The notes beneath the pieces were generated by a model. That model searched no databases and was not told the origin of the DNA. It was given only the letters and a program-made list of their open reading frames with translations. Positions 49,261 through 62,039 of a DNA stretch of 64,000 nt are shown here, one piece after another. Location of the stretch: positions 43,114,079 to 43,178,078 of the forward strand of contig NW_023998415.1 in the NCBI RefSeq assembly GCF_014805625.2, read 5' to 3'. The translations under genes were made by a program, and so were the position numbers. Every line of letters starts with the position of its first letter. The stretch's first letter is position 1. The stretch is from Glossina fuscipes (taxonomy: Eukaryota > Arthropoda > Insecta > Diptera > Glossinidae).

Positions 49261-49743
49261 AGGAAACGATAAGTTAAAATCTTCAGATCATCTTCAGTGT
49301 TACGCCTACACTTTGATTTCATAAGCACAATAATAAAATCATGTCCCGATGGTACCGTGTATACGGTGTGCAAGAGAAGAAAAAATGTACATTTTAAAAA
49401 AATGATCGCATTTAGTCCGGACCGTAGCATTGATTATATTTTGCATAATCTCGTGCGTTACATTAGGTATATAACTGTATTTAACGATGATTATGCGAAA
49501 AGAAGAAACGAAGAAAGAAAAAGTTATGCTTAATTGCATTTTGCTTTGGCACTCCACGAATTTCGCGTGGTGCCATCTATAACTTAACTGCAGAATTTTA
49601 ATTAATTGAAAGACAAGTGTTTTGCACGTTTTCTTTTCTTTTTAAATACAAAATTATCTGGTTTTCACGTATGAAAAACTATTTGTGCATTGGTTGAATT
49701 AAAAATAAATATAAGTGCATTTCTGTATACCAAATATAAATAA

Positions 49744-49786
<43 letters not shown>

Positions 49787-50300
49787 CGTATAAGTTTATG
49801 ACAACTGTAGCGACGTATATAAATGCAGTTTTGTTTATTTATTTATTTTTATTTTTTTATTTTTTATATTTTTTTTAAATTTTTTTTTTTTTTTTTTTTT
49901 TTTACAAAAACACACATAGAAGACCTTGACATTCTTGTAGTGATGCAGCGAATGAGAATGACAAGCTATGAGAGTATTACAGTAGCATGCATTTCAATTT
50001 TCTCTTCTGTCGCGTTAAGCCGCGTAGGACTCATCGTTATTACGATTCGCACACACAATGAAAATGATCAAATTTAAAGAAATTTTTGAACATTTTTTCA
50101 CATTAAATATTACAAAAGAATTATATACGACTTAGACTCATTCGTTCGATTGCGAATTATGTCACTTAGGTCGCTCGTAACCAACACATTATGCAACGTA
50201 TGTATATATATATATATATATGTATACACTTTCACACAATTCCGCCAAATTTTTTGGATAAGAGAAAAGAAAAAATTAATTTAACAAGTAAGAATATTAA

Positions 50301-51148
50301 ATTCAGTCGGAACAGAATCTTTTATACGCATCACCCCCGTTTATCCCAAAAAAAAAGAGAAGAGAAGTAAAACAACAAAATTCTAATACTTTATACTATG
50401 GAGTGGGCGCAGTTTATTTCTTCTCTATTCAAAATTAAAAGTTTTTGTCGTGTCCTTTGAAAAGTTTAGGTCAATTCCAAATTCGTTTGCAAATGTGTAG
50501 GCGACATCTTCATTTCGGCTAACGGGAGAAAGTTTACCGCAAATACTACAATGTTGCGTAATCAGACAGATGGACAGACGAATAGGCGGAATGTGTTTTA
50601 GTGCCTTCAACATTTGAAACTGGCCAAGAATTTGTATACATTATGGGATTTTTGAAGTTTGTTCCTGCGCGTTATAAAGGTATTGATAAAAAAATATTAA
50701 ATTTATTTTAAATACTGTGCGGGCATGGTCAATTTATGTCATTTGCTACAGCATCGCCCATAGAATATGCGTTCAAATTTTTGTGCATTTATTTGCTACA
50801 GTTTATGAGCAATGGGCAACAAACCAGCTTTTCATTCCCTTTGGAAAACAGAGATGTTCTCAGTTTACGTGGCAAGATGGGCGTAGCCTTCGCCTGATTG
50901 GACTTATTGCCAATACCACCCTGCGTTCAAGAATGTTTGTAACAAATTTGAAGTCGATGGCTTCAGTTTTGCGATCAGGAGAATATTTACAATAGACGGA
51001 CAGACGGACAGACGGACAAGCTTAAGTCGATTTAGAATTTGATGCTGATCAAGAATATATATACTTTGTTGGACCCCTAATAATTCCTTCTGGGCGTTGC
51101 AAACGTTTTGACAAGATAAATTAACCCCTCCTCCTTTAGTGATTTTTT
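50301..51148 (+). repeat. Full-length dimeric mini-me/DINE-1-like element
   Basis: It starts at attcagtcggaacagaatct and ttatacgc. The first module is at about 50560-50690 and the second at 50990-51148. The second shows (GGAC)n at 50996-51017, then aagcttaagtcgatttagaa, tgctgatcaagaatatatat and cttctgggcgttgcaaacg. The best-preserved core in the window is here. Plus-strand frames over it are not genes. Confidence 0.85.
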
Positions 51149-54100
51149 AGTAAATTATGTGCCGACCGAGTGTTGTGTGCCCTCACTAAGGAGCCAATAA
51201 ATGAATAATACAAACTGAGAAATCTGTGCATACTATAATTCGTACAAAACTGATGCAATTCAGCGTTCAACGCACGGACAGATGGACATCCAGACCGCAA
51301 TGGCATTAATTACGCTTGTGGCCAATACATACGCCCTCTATATAAGTACATCTTCTACGATGGATAAAATCAAATTCCATTTGCGGCAAAAAACCACAAA
51401 TTGAGAGTTTTCTTTGTCATACCCACGTCCTTCCTTTTATTAACCATCGTTGCTCAGATTAGAATTCCGAGTTATTTTAATTACTTTCTATGCACAAATA
51501 TCTCCTCAGTGAGTCTACTAAGTCAATATCAAACAAATCAGGAAAAAAGTATTAAACCTGGCGTAGAAAAGGCAACAGAGTCAACATCTTTTGCTTGACT
51601 GTTGTGCTCTATATGATGTGCTGCAAAATTAGCTTAATACACTTAATACACTTATGCCAGTCTATCAACATTTTCGGGTATTTTCGGGTTCATATCGAGA
51701 TCATTCTTGGAATGTCTTTACGAAGCATGGAAAGTTAGCTCGACCTTAATAAACTAGAAAAAGTCACTCAAATACTGATCTGACGAATAGAGTGCTTGCT
51801 GTAAATCATAATCATGTCGACCTATAAACCATTTTTTACTACCTTTTAAAAAAAAAAAAATATTATTACCAATCATCAAATTAATGATTAATGTTTGTGC
51901 TTTCTGTCGATTGTCGGTTAAAGACCCCGGTCTTCTTATCCATAAATATTAATAAATTAATCTGCTTTCTACAAATTAATTCCTCGATTATTATAAACTG
52001 ACATCTTTCTTATAGAGTTACCAGATTTTCATCTACTTCTATCTGCTTAAATCTTTTTAAATGGGAGAGATTTCACGCCCAATAATTTGTTCTCTTCGGG
52101 ACAAAATGAGTTTTTATTAAGTATATATCTTAGACAAATTTTTAAGAGAAGCCAAGAGAAGCACTATAGCGTGCTAAACTATACAAAGGCAACTCTACAC
52201 TAACGATATCATTTTTAAACTTTAAGGTATACCTTAATCTTTATAATGTACATAGATATATTAATATATATTGTAAAAGCTTGCTAGACTTTTTAGATCG
52301 GGTTAGGTGCTGAAAAGATACTGAGCTGAAAAGTCCGTAAAATTACAAAGAAATTACCCATTTCATTACCCTAGTTGAGATATCTATGTACAAGATTCGA
52401 TATATTTTTTTAATTTTACTAACCAGTCAAGGAATATCTTATCTGCATATAGGTACAGGGACGATCGGAAAGAATCGTAGCTAGCGAGAGGGGGAAACAG
52501 GAGTCGTATTTGTGTGCAGTCTTGCCTTGAAAGTGCAAGCACTTGAAACGGTGGCAACTGCGACAGCGCATAGGTTCTTAAAAGTTCAGTTAGTGCGGTT
52601 AAGGATTAACGAGGCGCACATGCAACTTTCAGAAGGGCGAATAAGGGCGCCAAGAAAGCCGAATAGTCATTTTAGAAAACATAATTGAACTAATCTCGTT
52701 TAACTCCTTAGATTACTTCCTGTAGAAGCCCTTATACGCCCTCAGCGCAATGCGGTTCGCAGTGTATCGTGGGTGGTGAATACACCATCGTTACTTTTCA
52801 TTGCGCGTGACCAAGATTTGGAAGCTATCATCTTACACACACAAATTGCACTCTATTCTTACCCGAATACAGGCTGAATAACGATCTCTCTCACTCTCTT
52901 CCTCTTGGTCTTTAACCAAGAAGTTACATTACAATCATGGTTGATAGCCTTGGTAATGCTTAACCCGCTTTGTAGACTCAAATATAATAATAAATTAGTT
53001 ACGAGTAATCCAATTTGTTCGTTCATATTGGGTACTCTAGAGAAAAATAAATAAATTCACGTGTGGAGAGAAAACTTATATATCCAAATCATATCGAGAT
53101 TATTGAGCTCGATATTTGTTTACGATTATTCGACATTTGTATAAATTCTCTGAAACGTAACTTGATTCGCTGCAGAAATAATAACTAATGATTAATATAT
53201 TTATCAATAATGAGTTCCTAAGCATTTTAGGAAAATTTTCGGCATATAATTTTCGCGTCCGCGTAAGAACACGTAATCACATAACTCTCAACTTTCAGTA
53301 TTTACACGAACTCTTAAATTCAAAAAGTACTAATATTTCTTTATTTACATTAATAAATGACTTCATCGAAGTGGAAAGAAAACATTTAGTTCTAATTGCA
53401 CTTAGGTAATCTTTTTTCTGAATAGAAAAAAAAAAAAAAAAAAAAAAAAAATTTACGAGGGAGAGAGGTACGATGCATACACATAATGTGCATTAGCTCA
53501 CGAGACATTTGAAATAAATAGGCAATGGGTTTGTGATCATTATACAATCGTTCACGTTTCCGCATCATAACTTCTCAATTTGGTGCGGTTAAGTAAAGTG
53601 AACGAAAAGAGACAGTGGGAGAGGAAGTCAAGCAAATTTAAAAACGTAAAAGATCCATATGAATTAATTTATATATATATATAAATATATATATGTATAT
53701 ATTTATATATGTATTAGGTAGTCTAAAAAGTATTGCGGCCTCAAGGAAGTAAAATTTGTATATTCATGGTTACATACACACATAGGAATGCGAAATACCT
53801 CTTTTTGAAATATTTTGGAATCTTTTGCTCTTTTTTCTTCTTCAACTAATTATTCAAAAAAACTGTTTATTCATTTCTAGTTAGAATTGATGTAAACGAA
53901 ATTTTTATACCCCACACACAAGTGGTAACAGACGACAGACGACATTGACGAGAAGCAATTTTTCATTTAATAATAAATCACAATTTAATAAAATTGAATT
54001 TCATTTTAATTTACGAAAAAAAAAAAAATAAATAAATAAAAAAAAAAATATTTAAATGGAATCTTTAATGAACTTAGACTTTCAATTCGATAGATATTAA

Positions 54101-54693
54101 ACAGCTGTCAATGACAAGTTAACAGGTTTAAAAATAGAGAAAAAATTTTGCGTTCAATTTTCTAAAGCGATGAGAATAATTTGCCAAGTAAAAGTAATTG
54201 GAAAGATGATTATCAACTTATCTTATATTCTCGCACCCCGCTACTTAATCTTAAATCGTAATCACAGATTATATACTTAAAAATTTTACTTTTCTAAACG
54301 CAAGTAAACATGTTCAACTTTGCAAGTGTTCTTAGCTATGCGTAAGCTTGAATCCATTTAAGCATAAAATAATGGGGCCTGTGTCGAGCTCATTTTAATT
54401 ATGTAAAAAATAATGAAACTAATTACATATTTTCTGCGCAAGCGCAACTCAACTGGATTATCTCTCTGAATTTGTAACAACATATGATGTTCGCGTTTGC
54501 TCTGCTAATAATGCATAAAAATTCTTCTTAGTACGCATAATTAATATATAATCTACAACCTATATAAATGTCATATATATATATATATATATATATATAT
54601 CATGTGCTATTACAAATTCAGATATATATATATATACATATATTATAGAACTTCTAGCTCTCTTCATATGTCCCGTGTGTAACATCCCCCTGG
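51149..54693. other. Non-coding stretch with a GC-richer island
   Basis: A GC-richer patch at about 52450-52680 contains tcagttagtgcggttaagg, an initiator-like sequence, but no useful frame. Poly(A) lies at 53428-53450. At 53715-53739 ttaggtagtctaaaaagtat resembles a mariner end. Confidence 0.6.
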
Positions 54694-54700
54694 TATATAA
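54694..54700 (+). promoter_or_regulatory. TATA-like box before the orphan exon
   Basis: TATATAA lies 43 nt before the ATG and 31 nt before an initiator-like TCAAAC at 54723-54728. The spacing suits a core promoter, but (TA)n tracts are common here, so chance is likely enough to keep confidence low. Confidence 0.3.
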
Positions 54701-54701
54701 G

Positions 54702-54811
54702 ACGATCAAGAACACGAAAAAATCAAACAGATCCTCTACAAGATGAGCGTGAACGATTCGGCCACTGAAACCCACCCGAGCACATATCCAAAATATCACT
54801 CAGAAAACAAG
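54702..54811 (+). CDS. Orphan coding-like exon, product unknown
   Basis: An ATG at 54743-54745 (A at -3) begins MSVNDSATETHPSTYPKYHS and ends ENK exactly at a donor, AAG|gtagtt, after 23 codons. Codons are GC-rich at third positions compared with the surroundings. The frame is also open upstream from just after a TAA at 54698-54700 (DDQEHEKIKQILYK leading into the ATG), so the segment may be internal, with a weak acceptor ending tataag. Alternatively tatataa at 54694-54700 is a TATA box with a start near 54725. I do not recognise the peptide. No later exon is certain; one acceptor (cttacag, exon from 55048) would give a 36-residue product ending at 55089. Confidence 0.45.
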
Positions 54812-55379
54812 GTAGTTATATATTCATTTCTTAAGCTAAGTCCTTGTTCTTCTTCTTCTTCTTCTTTCATTCATGTTCTTCTTCTGCGTCATTCATATTC
54901 TTCCTTTCTTGATCTTCACAATTTCTTTTAAATCTCCTGCAATTCAATTCCAACGTCTGTCTGCATATGAAAAATTAGAAAATTTGTATGCGTTAAGCTT
55001 TAACGCGTGTGGTGGTAATAATCCGGTATCGTGTTTGCTGCTTACAGACGCAAAAATCTGTGGCAATATCTATTACACTCGCCTTATAAATTCTGTACTC
55101 TGCTAACCCAAATCGAAAGGAAATTGAAATTTATTCCGTCCATGGGGCCATGATTGCTAGGGTTGTTTACACCCCCTGCCTGAAAACATTTGTTTGGAAA
55201 GAGAAAAAAACATAAAAAAAAACAAAGTTCGATACTCTATGCCACTACTGTAAAATAGACGGAAAACCATATGTCGTTGTCGCACGTGTTTTATGAGCAA
55301 GGAACCCAGATTTGATGTTGTACTGTGAGCATATCCTGCCATATTCTTGTGCGTGCACTGCCGATAATTTTGCTAAATT

Positions 55380-55565
55380 TGAAACCGACACATTTACGAC
55401 ACACTTCGGCATTGATAGATAAATAGACGGAGACGCGGACAGACACACCTGGATCGATTCCGTATTGTTAGTGATTAATCGCAGGTATACACTTTCCACA
55501 GGTAAACTATGTTCTCGGCCTTGCAAACGTTTTGACAAAACTAACATACCATTGCGTGGTGGATA
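55380..55565 (+). repeat. Diverged mini-me-related repeat
   Basis: A GAC-rich run (gacggagacgcggacagaca), a core-like ggatcgattccgtattgtta, and the tail cttgcaaacgttttgacaaa give the family order, but with many changes and no (TA)n tract. Confidence 0.55.
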
Positions 55566-56420
55566 GAAAGAAAAGAAAAATTTCAATGTCAAACAATCGC
55601 GATACGGGAAGCTAGTCTCCTTTTTCTTTTCGAAAAGCATTGTGCAGACGGACAAACTGAGCTTTTAAATATAGTATGCATAGTATCAGGTGAATATAGT
55701 TTCTATTTATTTTGAACGCGAAAAGTAAAAATTGCATACCGTTTTCCTCCCTTCTATAACTCGTTATTATTATGTGGCGGATGAATACTCAGCATTACAG
55801 GCATTTTTCATACTGATATCTCTTTTTAATTTCGCCAAGTCATCAACGGCACACTTCTGTTACAGTGCACAAAAGGACATCATTTTCGATAACCGTAGTT
55901 CGTTTACCACAGCTTATCACCACATATGGTGAGAGCATATGAAGTTCGTACGATTTTATGCAAAGCCTAGAAGAACATAAGATGTGAACATCTTTTTCAT
56001 ATTTTTTCACTCAGAATCGCTATCTAAATCGTCTGTCCCACCGACCACGTGTTGTTATTGTTTAACATACATATCATAATTCTCGAAATATTTTAATGGA
56101 ATTGACATGCCCTGACCTAAAGATGAACGCTAAACGAAAATCGTATCGATTACAACCACAGATTCGCACAACCACTCTCCACATAAAGTCGCTACGTGAA
56201 AACTTTTTAATAAAAAGTGATGAAAAATAGTCGATTAGTCTACAAAGGGAATACAAAATATTCTAATGCGATGATAAATAATAATAGGATAATTCTTCGA
56301 CCTTATAAGGAATAAGACTTCCTTGAGGGTAGCAGAGCATTGCCGCATATATTATATTGTAGCGATGCAGTAAGTTGGTTACTACATATTCCTTTAAAAA
56401 AAAGAAAAACAATTAAGAAA

Positions 56421-57235
56421 ATTAAATTCTGTCGGGAACGAAAAAAGAAGACAAAAGCAGTAAAAGCTCTATACTATGGAGTGGGTGCAGTTAACTTCTT
56501 CTCTATTCAAAATAAAAACTTTCTGTCTTAGAGGCATATGGGCGTTGTAGGCCCGTCCTTTGGAAAGCCTAGATCAATTCCAAATTGTTTTGCAAATTTT
56601 CGCTGACGGGAGAAAGTTAACCACAAATGGTACAAAGTTGCCCAATCAGACAGACGAATAGGCGGACATGTTTAGGTGCATTCAAGATTTGAAACTCGCC
56701 AGGAATTTCGGGTTTTTGAAGATTGTTTCTGCGCGTTTTAAAGGTATTGAGAAAATAATTAAGTTTTACATTAAATACTGTGTGGGCATGGTCAATTTTT
56801 CCATTTCTATGCGCAAATGCTACAGCATCGCCCATAAAATCTGCCTTCAAATTTTTTTATATTTATTTGCTATAGTTTAGGAGAAATGGGCAAAAACAAT
56901 TTTCATTCCCAAAACGGAGATGTTCTTAGTTTACATGGTGCTGTGGGTGTGTCCTTCGAACGGTTTGACCTACTGTCAATACCAACCAGCGTGCAAGACC
57001 TTCTAAGGTTACTGACAAATTTGAAGTCGATAGCTTCATTTTTGTGGCCCGAAGAATTTTTACAACAGACATAAGAGACGGACAGACGAACAGACGGACA
57101 TGCCTTAATTGATTTAGAATTTATGGCTGGTCAAGAATATATAAACTTTATGGGATCTCTGACGCTTTCTTCTGGGCGTTGCAAACCTTTCGACCAAATA
57201 GGAATATACTCCTCATCCTTCGATGATGGATATAA
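56421..57235 (+). repeat. Full-length dimeric mini-me/DINE-1-like element
   Basis: It begins attaaattctgtcgggaacg. The first module, degenerate, is at about 56640-56760. The second, at 57070-57235, holds gacggacagacgaacagacg, the core, and cttctgggcgttgcaaacct. It ends cgatgatggatataaaaa. It is closely parallel to the copy at 50.3 kb through the central atactgtgtgggcatggtca. Confidence 0.85.
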
Positions 57236-57654
57236 AAAACAAAAAAAAAAAAACACACAAAGAATATGCTTAACATTTCTTGCTTGATTTAAAATGAATT
57301 TCCAAAATATTGACAAGAAGAAGATAAATAAAATTTTCATTTGATATTTTAACAATTTGCGAATTTTCTACTGCTATCACTGTAAATAAATTATTAGCTA
57401 TTAGTGTAAGTTATTTAAAAAGCAATTTATGAAAATATATGAAAAAGAGAGAACTATTTGTATCTGCTACGATCTTAAATGCAACTTTCAAGAAAATGTA
57501 TACATATATATTTTTAATGTGAGCGAAAGTGTACTAATGTTAACTAAAAACCAATCAATACGTGTTCCACTCAAAGCACGGAAAACTTAATTGAATTTTT
57601 GAATTTTAATTAATAAGCAGTTTCATTCATTATACCCGAAATCACTTGCAGTAG

Positions 57655-57900
57655 AAATGGTTACATCAAGTTCGTGTGGATGTATGCAACACGCAAGAAA
57701 ATCGAGATCTAAGCCCTCCTCCTATCATACCAATCGATTCAGTATCAATTTATTAATGAAGGATTTAAACTTGTATGTCCGTCCCGTCCGTCCTTCCAAC
57801 TGTCTACCTATCTCGCTTTCTCGTGTTCAACCTACATATCGCGAATTTTTGACGTGCTTTCTTGAAATTTGATACACTGATGTGTCCCAACGAGACCCAA
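57655..57900 (-). repeat. Mini-me-related repeat, second subfamily, reverse
   Basis: Read on the minus strand, aatcgattggtatgatagga and the following gcgtgttgcatacatccac match the 47.5 kb copy. The (GTCC)n run lies at 57777-57796 on the plus strand. Confidence 0.6.
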
Positions 57901-59018
57901 AGCTCATTACAATTTCTATTTTATTCGAGATATATAAACTTTTTGCAATTTGTAATATGTGATAGAAAAGAAACGAACGAACGAAACCAACGAACGACCA
58001 TCTATTGGTAGTGGGTGTAAAAATGCAAACAAAGTTGCAAAATATTCACGTAGCGTTTATAGTGTATATATGTAAAAATACGTAAGTATATAAATAATGT
58101 GTCAGTCACCTGTTAGTATCGATATTGCTTTGATATATTACGCAAATGCCAAATTAAAACTATGCCAAAGACCGTTTCAAATCGCACCTACAATGCCAAT
58201 AGAAATTATGTGAAATTTTTATTTTTGCCAATCGAAGCCTACTATATATAATTCCTTCCCTCTTTCATATCTTGTACAAAAATTCTGCTATAATTTGTGC
58301 AAAATTTCTTCTTAAAATCTACATTTAAAAAACCAGCATTGTTTCAATTGTTAAAGCTATCTCTTTCCATCAGCTTTTCTCCATTTTGTTAAATAGTAAG
58401 TTACGTCATTTGCTTAAACCTTTGATATGAGAAGCTTTTCAGAAGACGATATCATTTTACGTTCTAAACGGTGGGCTATATTAAAACTTTTTTGCCCCTT
58501 TAAGTCGCATTGGTCTAACTCTCAATCGTCCGGTTAATAATGTACGCTATCATTCGGGCAAGCAACAAACTGGCAAAAGAGTCCAATAAATTATTCTATA
58601 GGACGCAGCCTGTCGGGCAATACAAATAATAATCTAGTGGGTTCCTTTCTCCTTTCCTCTCTTTCTCTGTTTCTATCTCATTCGCTAATTATAATCATTT
58701 TTAAGCTCTACGCTCTAAGCTCTATATACATATAGGGATTTTCAATGGATATCATATGATATTCTTCTTCTTTACATTACGATCGTTCAGGGAGATTAGG
58801 AAATTTTTTCATGAAAGGATACACGCATCAGTAATGTTTGGGAATTGGACTAGATTGAACTGGAACAAAGTGCTCAAAAGATGAGACCATCGGATTCGAC
58901 AAGTCGTAAAACTTCATTATTATATTGAATATGTTTTTAAAGAGAGATTTTTTTTTTTTCTTTCGTTAGTGGTTGTGCTTTAAAAAAAATCATTTCACTG
59001 ATATTAATACACCCAGCG

Positions 59019-59053
<35 letters not shown>

Positions 59054-59109
59054 TAAGGAACTTTGAAATGTAAAAAAGTCGAGAAAAAATATTAAAATTA
59101 TAAAATATG

Positions 59110-59300
59110 AAATACACACAAAGTTACAAACAGGCAGGCAAACGAATAGATGCACAGAGAGACATGCTTAAAATCAATTTAGGATTTAATGCTGATCAAG
59201 AACAGGAATCTTCCCTTTATGTGTTGAAAGCGTTTTGACGATATATATATATATATATATAAATATCCCTCCGTGCCTTTCGATTATGATTATAAAAAAC
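59110..59300 (+). repeat. Single-module mini-me-like element
   Basis: It has GGCA/GACA-rich start, core aaaatcaatttaggatttaa then tgctgatcaagaa, the tail tgttgaaagcgttttgacga, (TA)n at 59240-59261 and the end ctccgtgcctttcgattatg. Here the (TA)n lies after the tail, unlike the other copies. Confidence 0.7.
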
Positions 59301-59891
59301 ATTTCGTTAATACACGTAATACACGTATCGGTTGTATGACTAAACTGCTTTTTGTATTCAATTCTTAGAAAGTCTATAAAATATATATATATATATATAT
59401 ATATACAAAGCTCTAGATTAATTTCTGCTATAGGCTACTAATAGTTCCTGTATTCATAAAAGTGTGAGTATAAAAAAATTACATCAATTTTCTGAATGAC
59501 TTGTCACACTTCGCCACTAACTTATTTGCAATTCTCAAAGTACGATAATTATATGATTGTTTGACGAGAAGATAGTTTGATTTTAAACGAATTATTGCTA
59601 TTTATCTAAAATAAATTAAACAATAAGAAAAATAAATAAAATATTATCTTATCTTACGCTACAGAGTAAATACAATATTTAACGGGCGCATGTACAAAAA
59701 AAAACAAATCATCATCAAGTGTGTTATAATAATAGTAAATTTTGCATGAGTGCATTGATTTCGTTTTGTTCGCCTGATAAAAGTCAATAACAAGTATTCA
59801 TTGATCCATGCGAATATAGTTATTTTGAAAGCATCTGTTTTTGCGCGTGCTATATATAAATCAAAAAAATAATTATATTCAATTTAAGTCG

Positions 59892-60222
59892 AACGCTTTC
59901 CAAACCCGCCAACAAACATGTTATTTGACGGCGGACAACACAGAACAAGAACTCATTTCTCTCATATATATGCAATCATATATCGCATTACATAGTTAAG
60001 CTGCTTCTTCCAGACCCACCAATCAATTTGCGTACGTTATTTGATGGCGGACAAGACAGAGCAAGGACTCATTGCGCGCATATATATGCGATCATATATC
60101 GTATTACATAGGTAAGCTGCTTCTTCCAGACCCACCAATCAATTTGCGTAAGTTATTTGATGGCGGACAAGACAGAACAAGAACTCATTTCGCTCATATA
60201 TAAACGATCATATATCGTATTA
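59892..60222 (+). repeat. Three-unit tandem repeat, 110-116 bp period
   Basis: Three consecutive units each contain a cttcc-agacccaccaatcaa segment, ttatttgatggcggacaag, a gaactcatt segment and a catatat/cgatcatatatcg segment. Units two and three are nearly identical; the first is more diverged. No protein frame spans them. Confidence 0.9.
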
Positions 60223-61998
60223 CGCTGCTGCTTTTTGTTGTTGTTGCAATCGGACGGATATTCGATTTTATGGACAGGAATTTTGTTGCGTTAAAAATTG
60301 AAGTTCTACATTCTCGTGGTCAGGGAAAAATGAGAAACTTTAAAATTCTTAGAAATTATGCTCGCGAGAGAGTAGGGCGATTTTTAAACTAAATCCGATC
60401 GCAAGAAATAAATAAATATAAAATTTATGCGAAACTTGTTTGTTATTCTATACGCAATTTTAGAGCTGCAGCTTTGCAGTTTTATTCATTCGAATTCGAT
60501 TGAATTTCCTTTCAACAATCCCAAGAACTGGGCTTTTATTAAATTTATCTTACATTGATTAATTTGTATTTAATGAGTAAGTGAAATTCCACTAAGTTTA
60601 TGGAAAGTTTTTCGCAATGCTTTACTTGACAAAAAAAATTGCTAATGAATGTAGAAAGCAATTATTGAAGAAATCGATTCAAATGTAAACAAAAAAAAAA
60701 GAAAAAAAGAATCATAAGCGATTCGTTTTGTACGGTTTATAACGAAAAATTTTCTGCTCGTATGCCCAGTAATTGCACTGATTCCAGAATATCGCCTCCA
60801 CTAGTAGTGGAACGCAGTACCATTTGTGCATCAAATTTCGAATATGAGAAAAATTGTTCGCTGCTCGTACCCATCATCATAGGAAACTAATTAGTTTTGT
60901 TGGTTTGCTTGAAAGGCATGAAAATGCTCAACAGAAATCCTATAAATTGTATTATCGAAAAAATATGGCCTTATAATGATATGTTTGTAATAATTTCAAA
61001 TTCTTTTCTCGATTTATTTTTCTTCTTCTTCTTCTTCTTCTTTTTACTTCTATGCGAACTTTTCAGCTATACTTTTTGGATTTTGTGGATGTTATCGCTA
61101 ATTTTATATAGTTATCTAAGCTGCTGTATACACACATATACAGTTCAAAAACAATTCAAAATTAACTTACATAGCATGTCACGTTTACATTATAAAAAAG
61201 AAATAAAAAGAAAAAAGAAACCTATTCTATCCTAATTTGAAAATTTTTTCTCTTCCAAATTTTCTTATGAACGAATGAATTAACGCGGCTTAGTCGCGCA
61301 GACAAGACCTTCCTTTATGGAATCGTTTCTTGCATTTTAGAATGTAAAAAAGCAAACTGAATTAAACGTGTTGAAGACCGCCGCCGGCCGTTCATAAACA
61401 CGTTTCTTCCTGATTAGTTTGAAAAACTTGAACAGAGATTGCTACTAGCAATGCTAGAAGAAAGTCGAAATCATGTTTAGGAACTAAATGCTCAATGTAT
61501 TATTCCCCTAATAGGAAATACTATTTATATATATATATATATAGTACATATATATATAGTACAGTTTACAGTTAGTTATACAGTGAACTCTATTATGAAA
61601 AAACGGCAAGAGTTTTCATTAATCTTTGCATTGCATTATCGTATTGCAGTGAAAGAGACTCGCCTTTAGTGGACGCTTGCCTACACAAGGTTGATTGTCA
61701 GTAGAGTTTACTGTACATTGTCTACGTATTCAATTCTGCAAGGCAAACACACTATAGGAATAAAAGGTGATATTGTTTAACATATACAAAGTGCATACAA
61801 CGAGTGTTTATTGTTTCAATGTCTCGTGTATTGTTAGTAATTCAGCACAGTGGAAATTTCCATTAGTAAAATCGTAAACCAAACGCAAATACACTGAGAA
61901 ATCCATTATTATGTGTAATACGAGTGTCGGTTAATGAGTAGATACATGTATTTATGTATATTAGATATATAAGATATATAATATATATAGATTATGTA

Positions 61999-62039
<41 letters not shown>

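Noticed and set aside
59892..60222. CRISPR-like array
   Set aside because: Three long, contiguous, whole-unit repeats without short repeats and unique spacers, in an insect genome; it is a tandem duplication.
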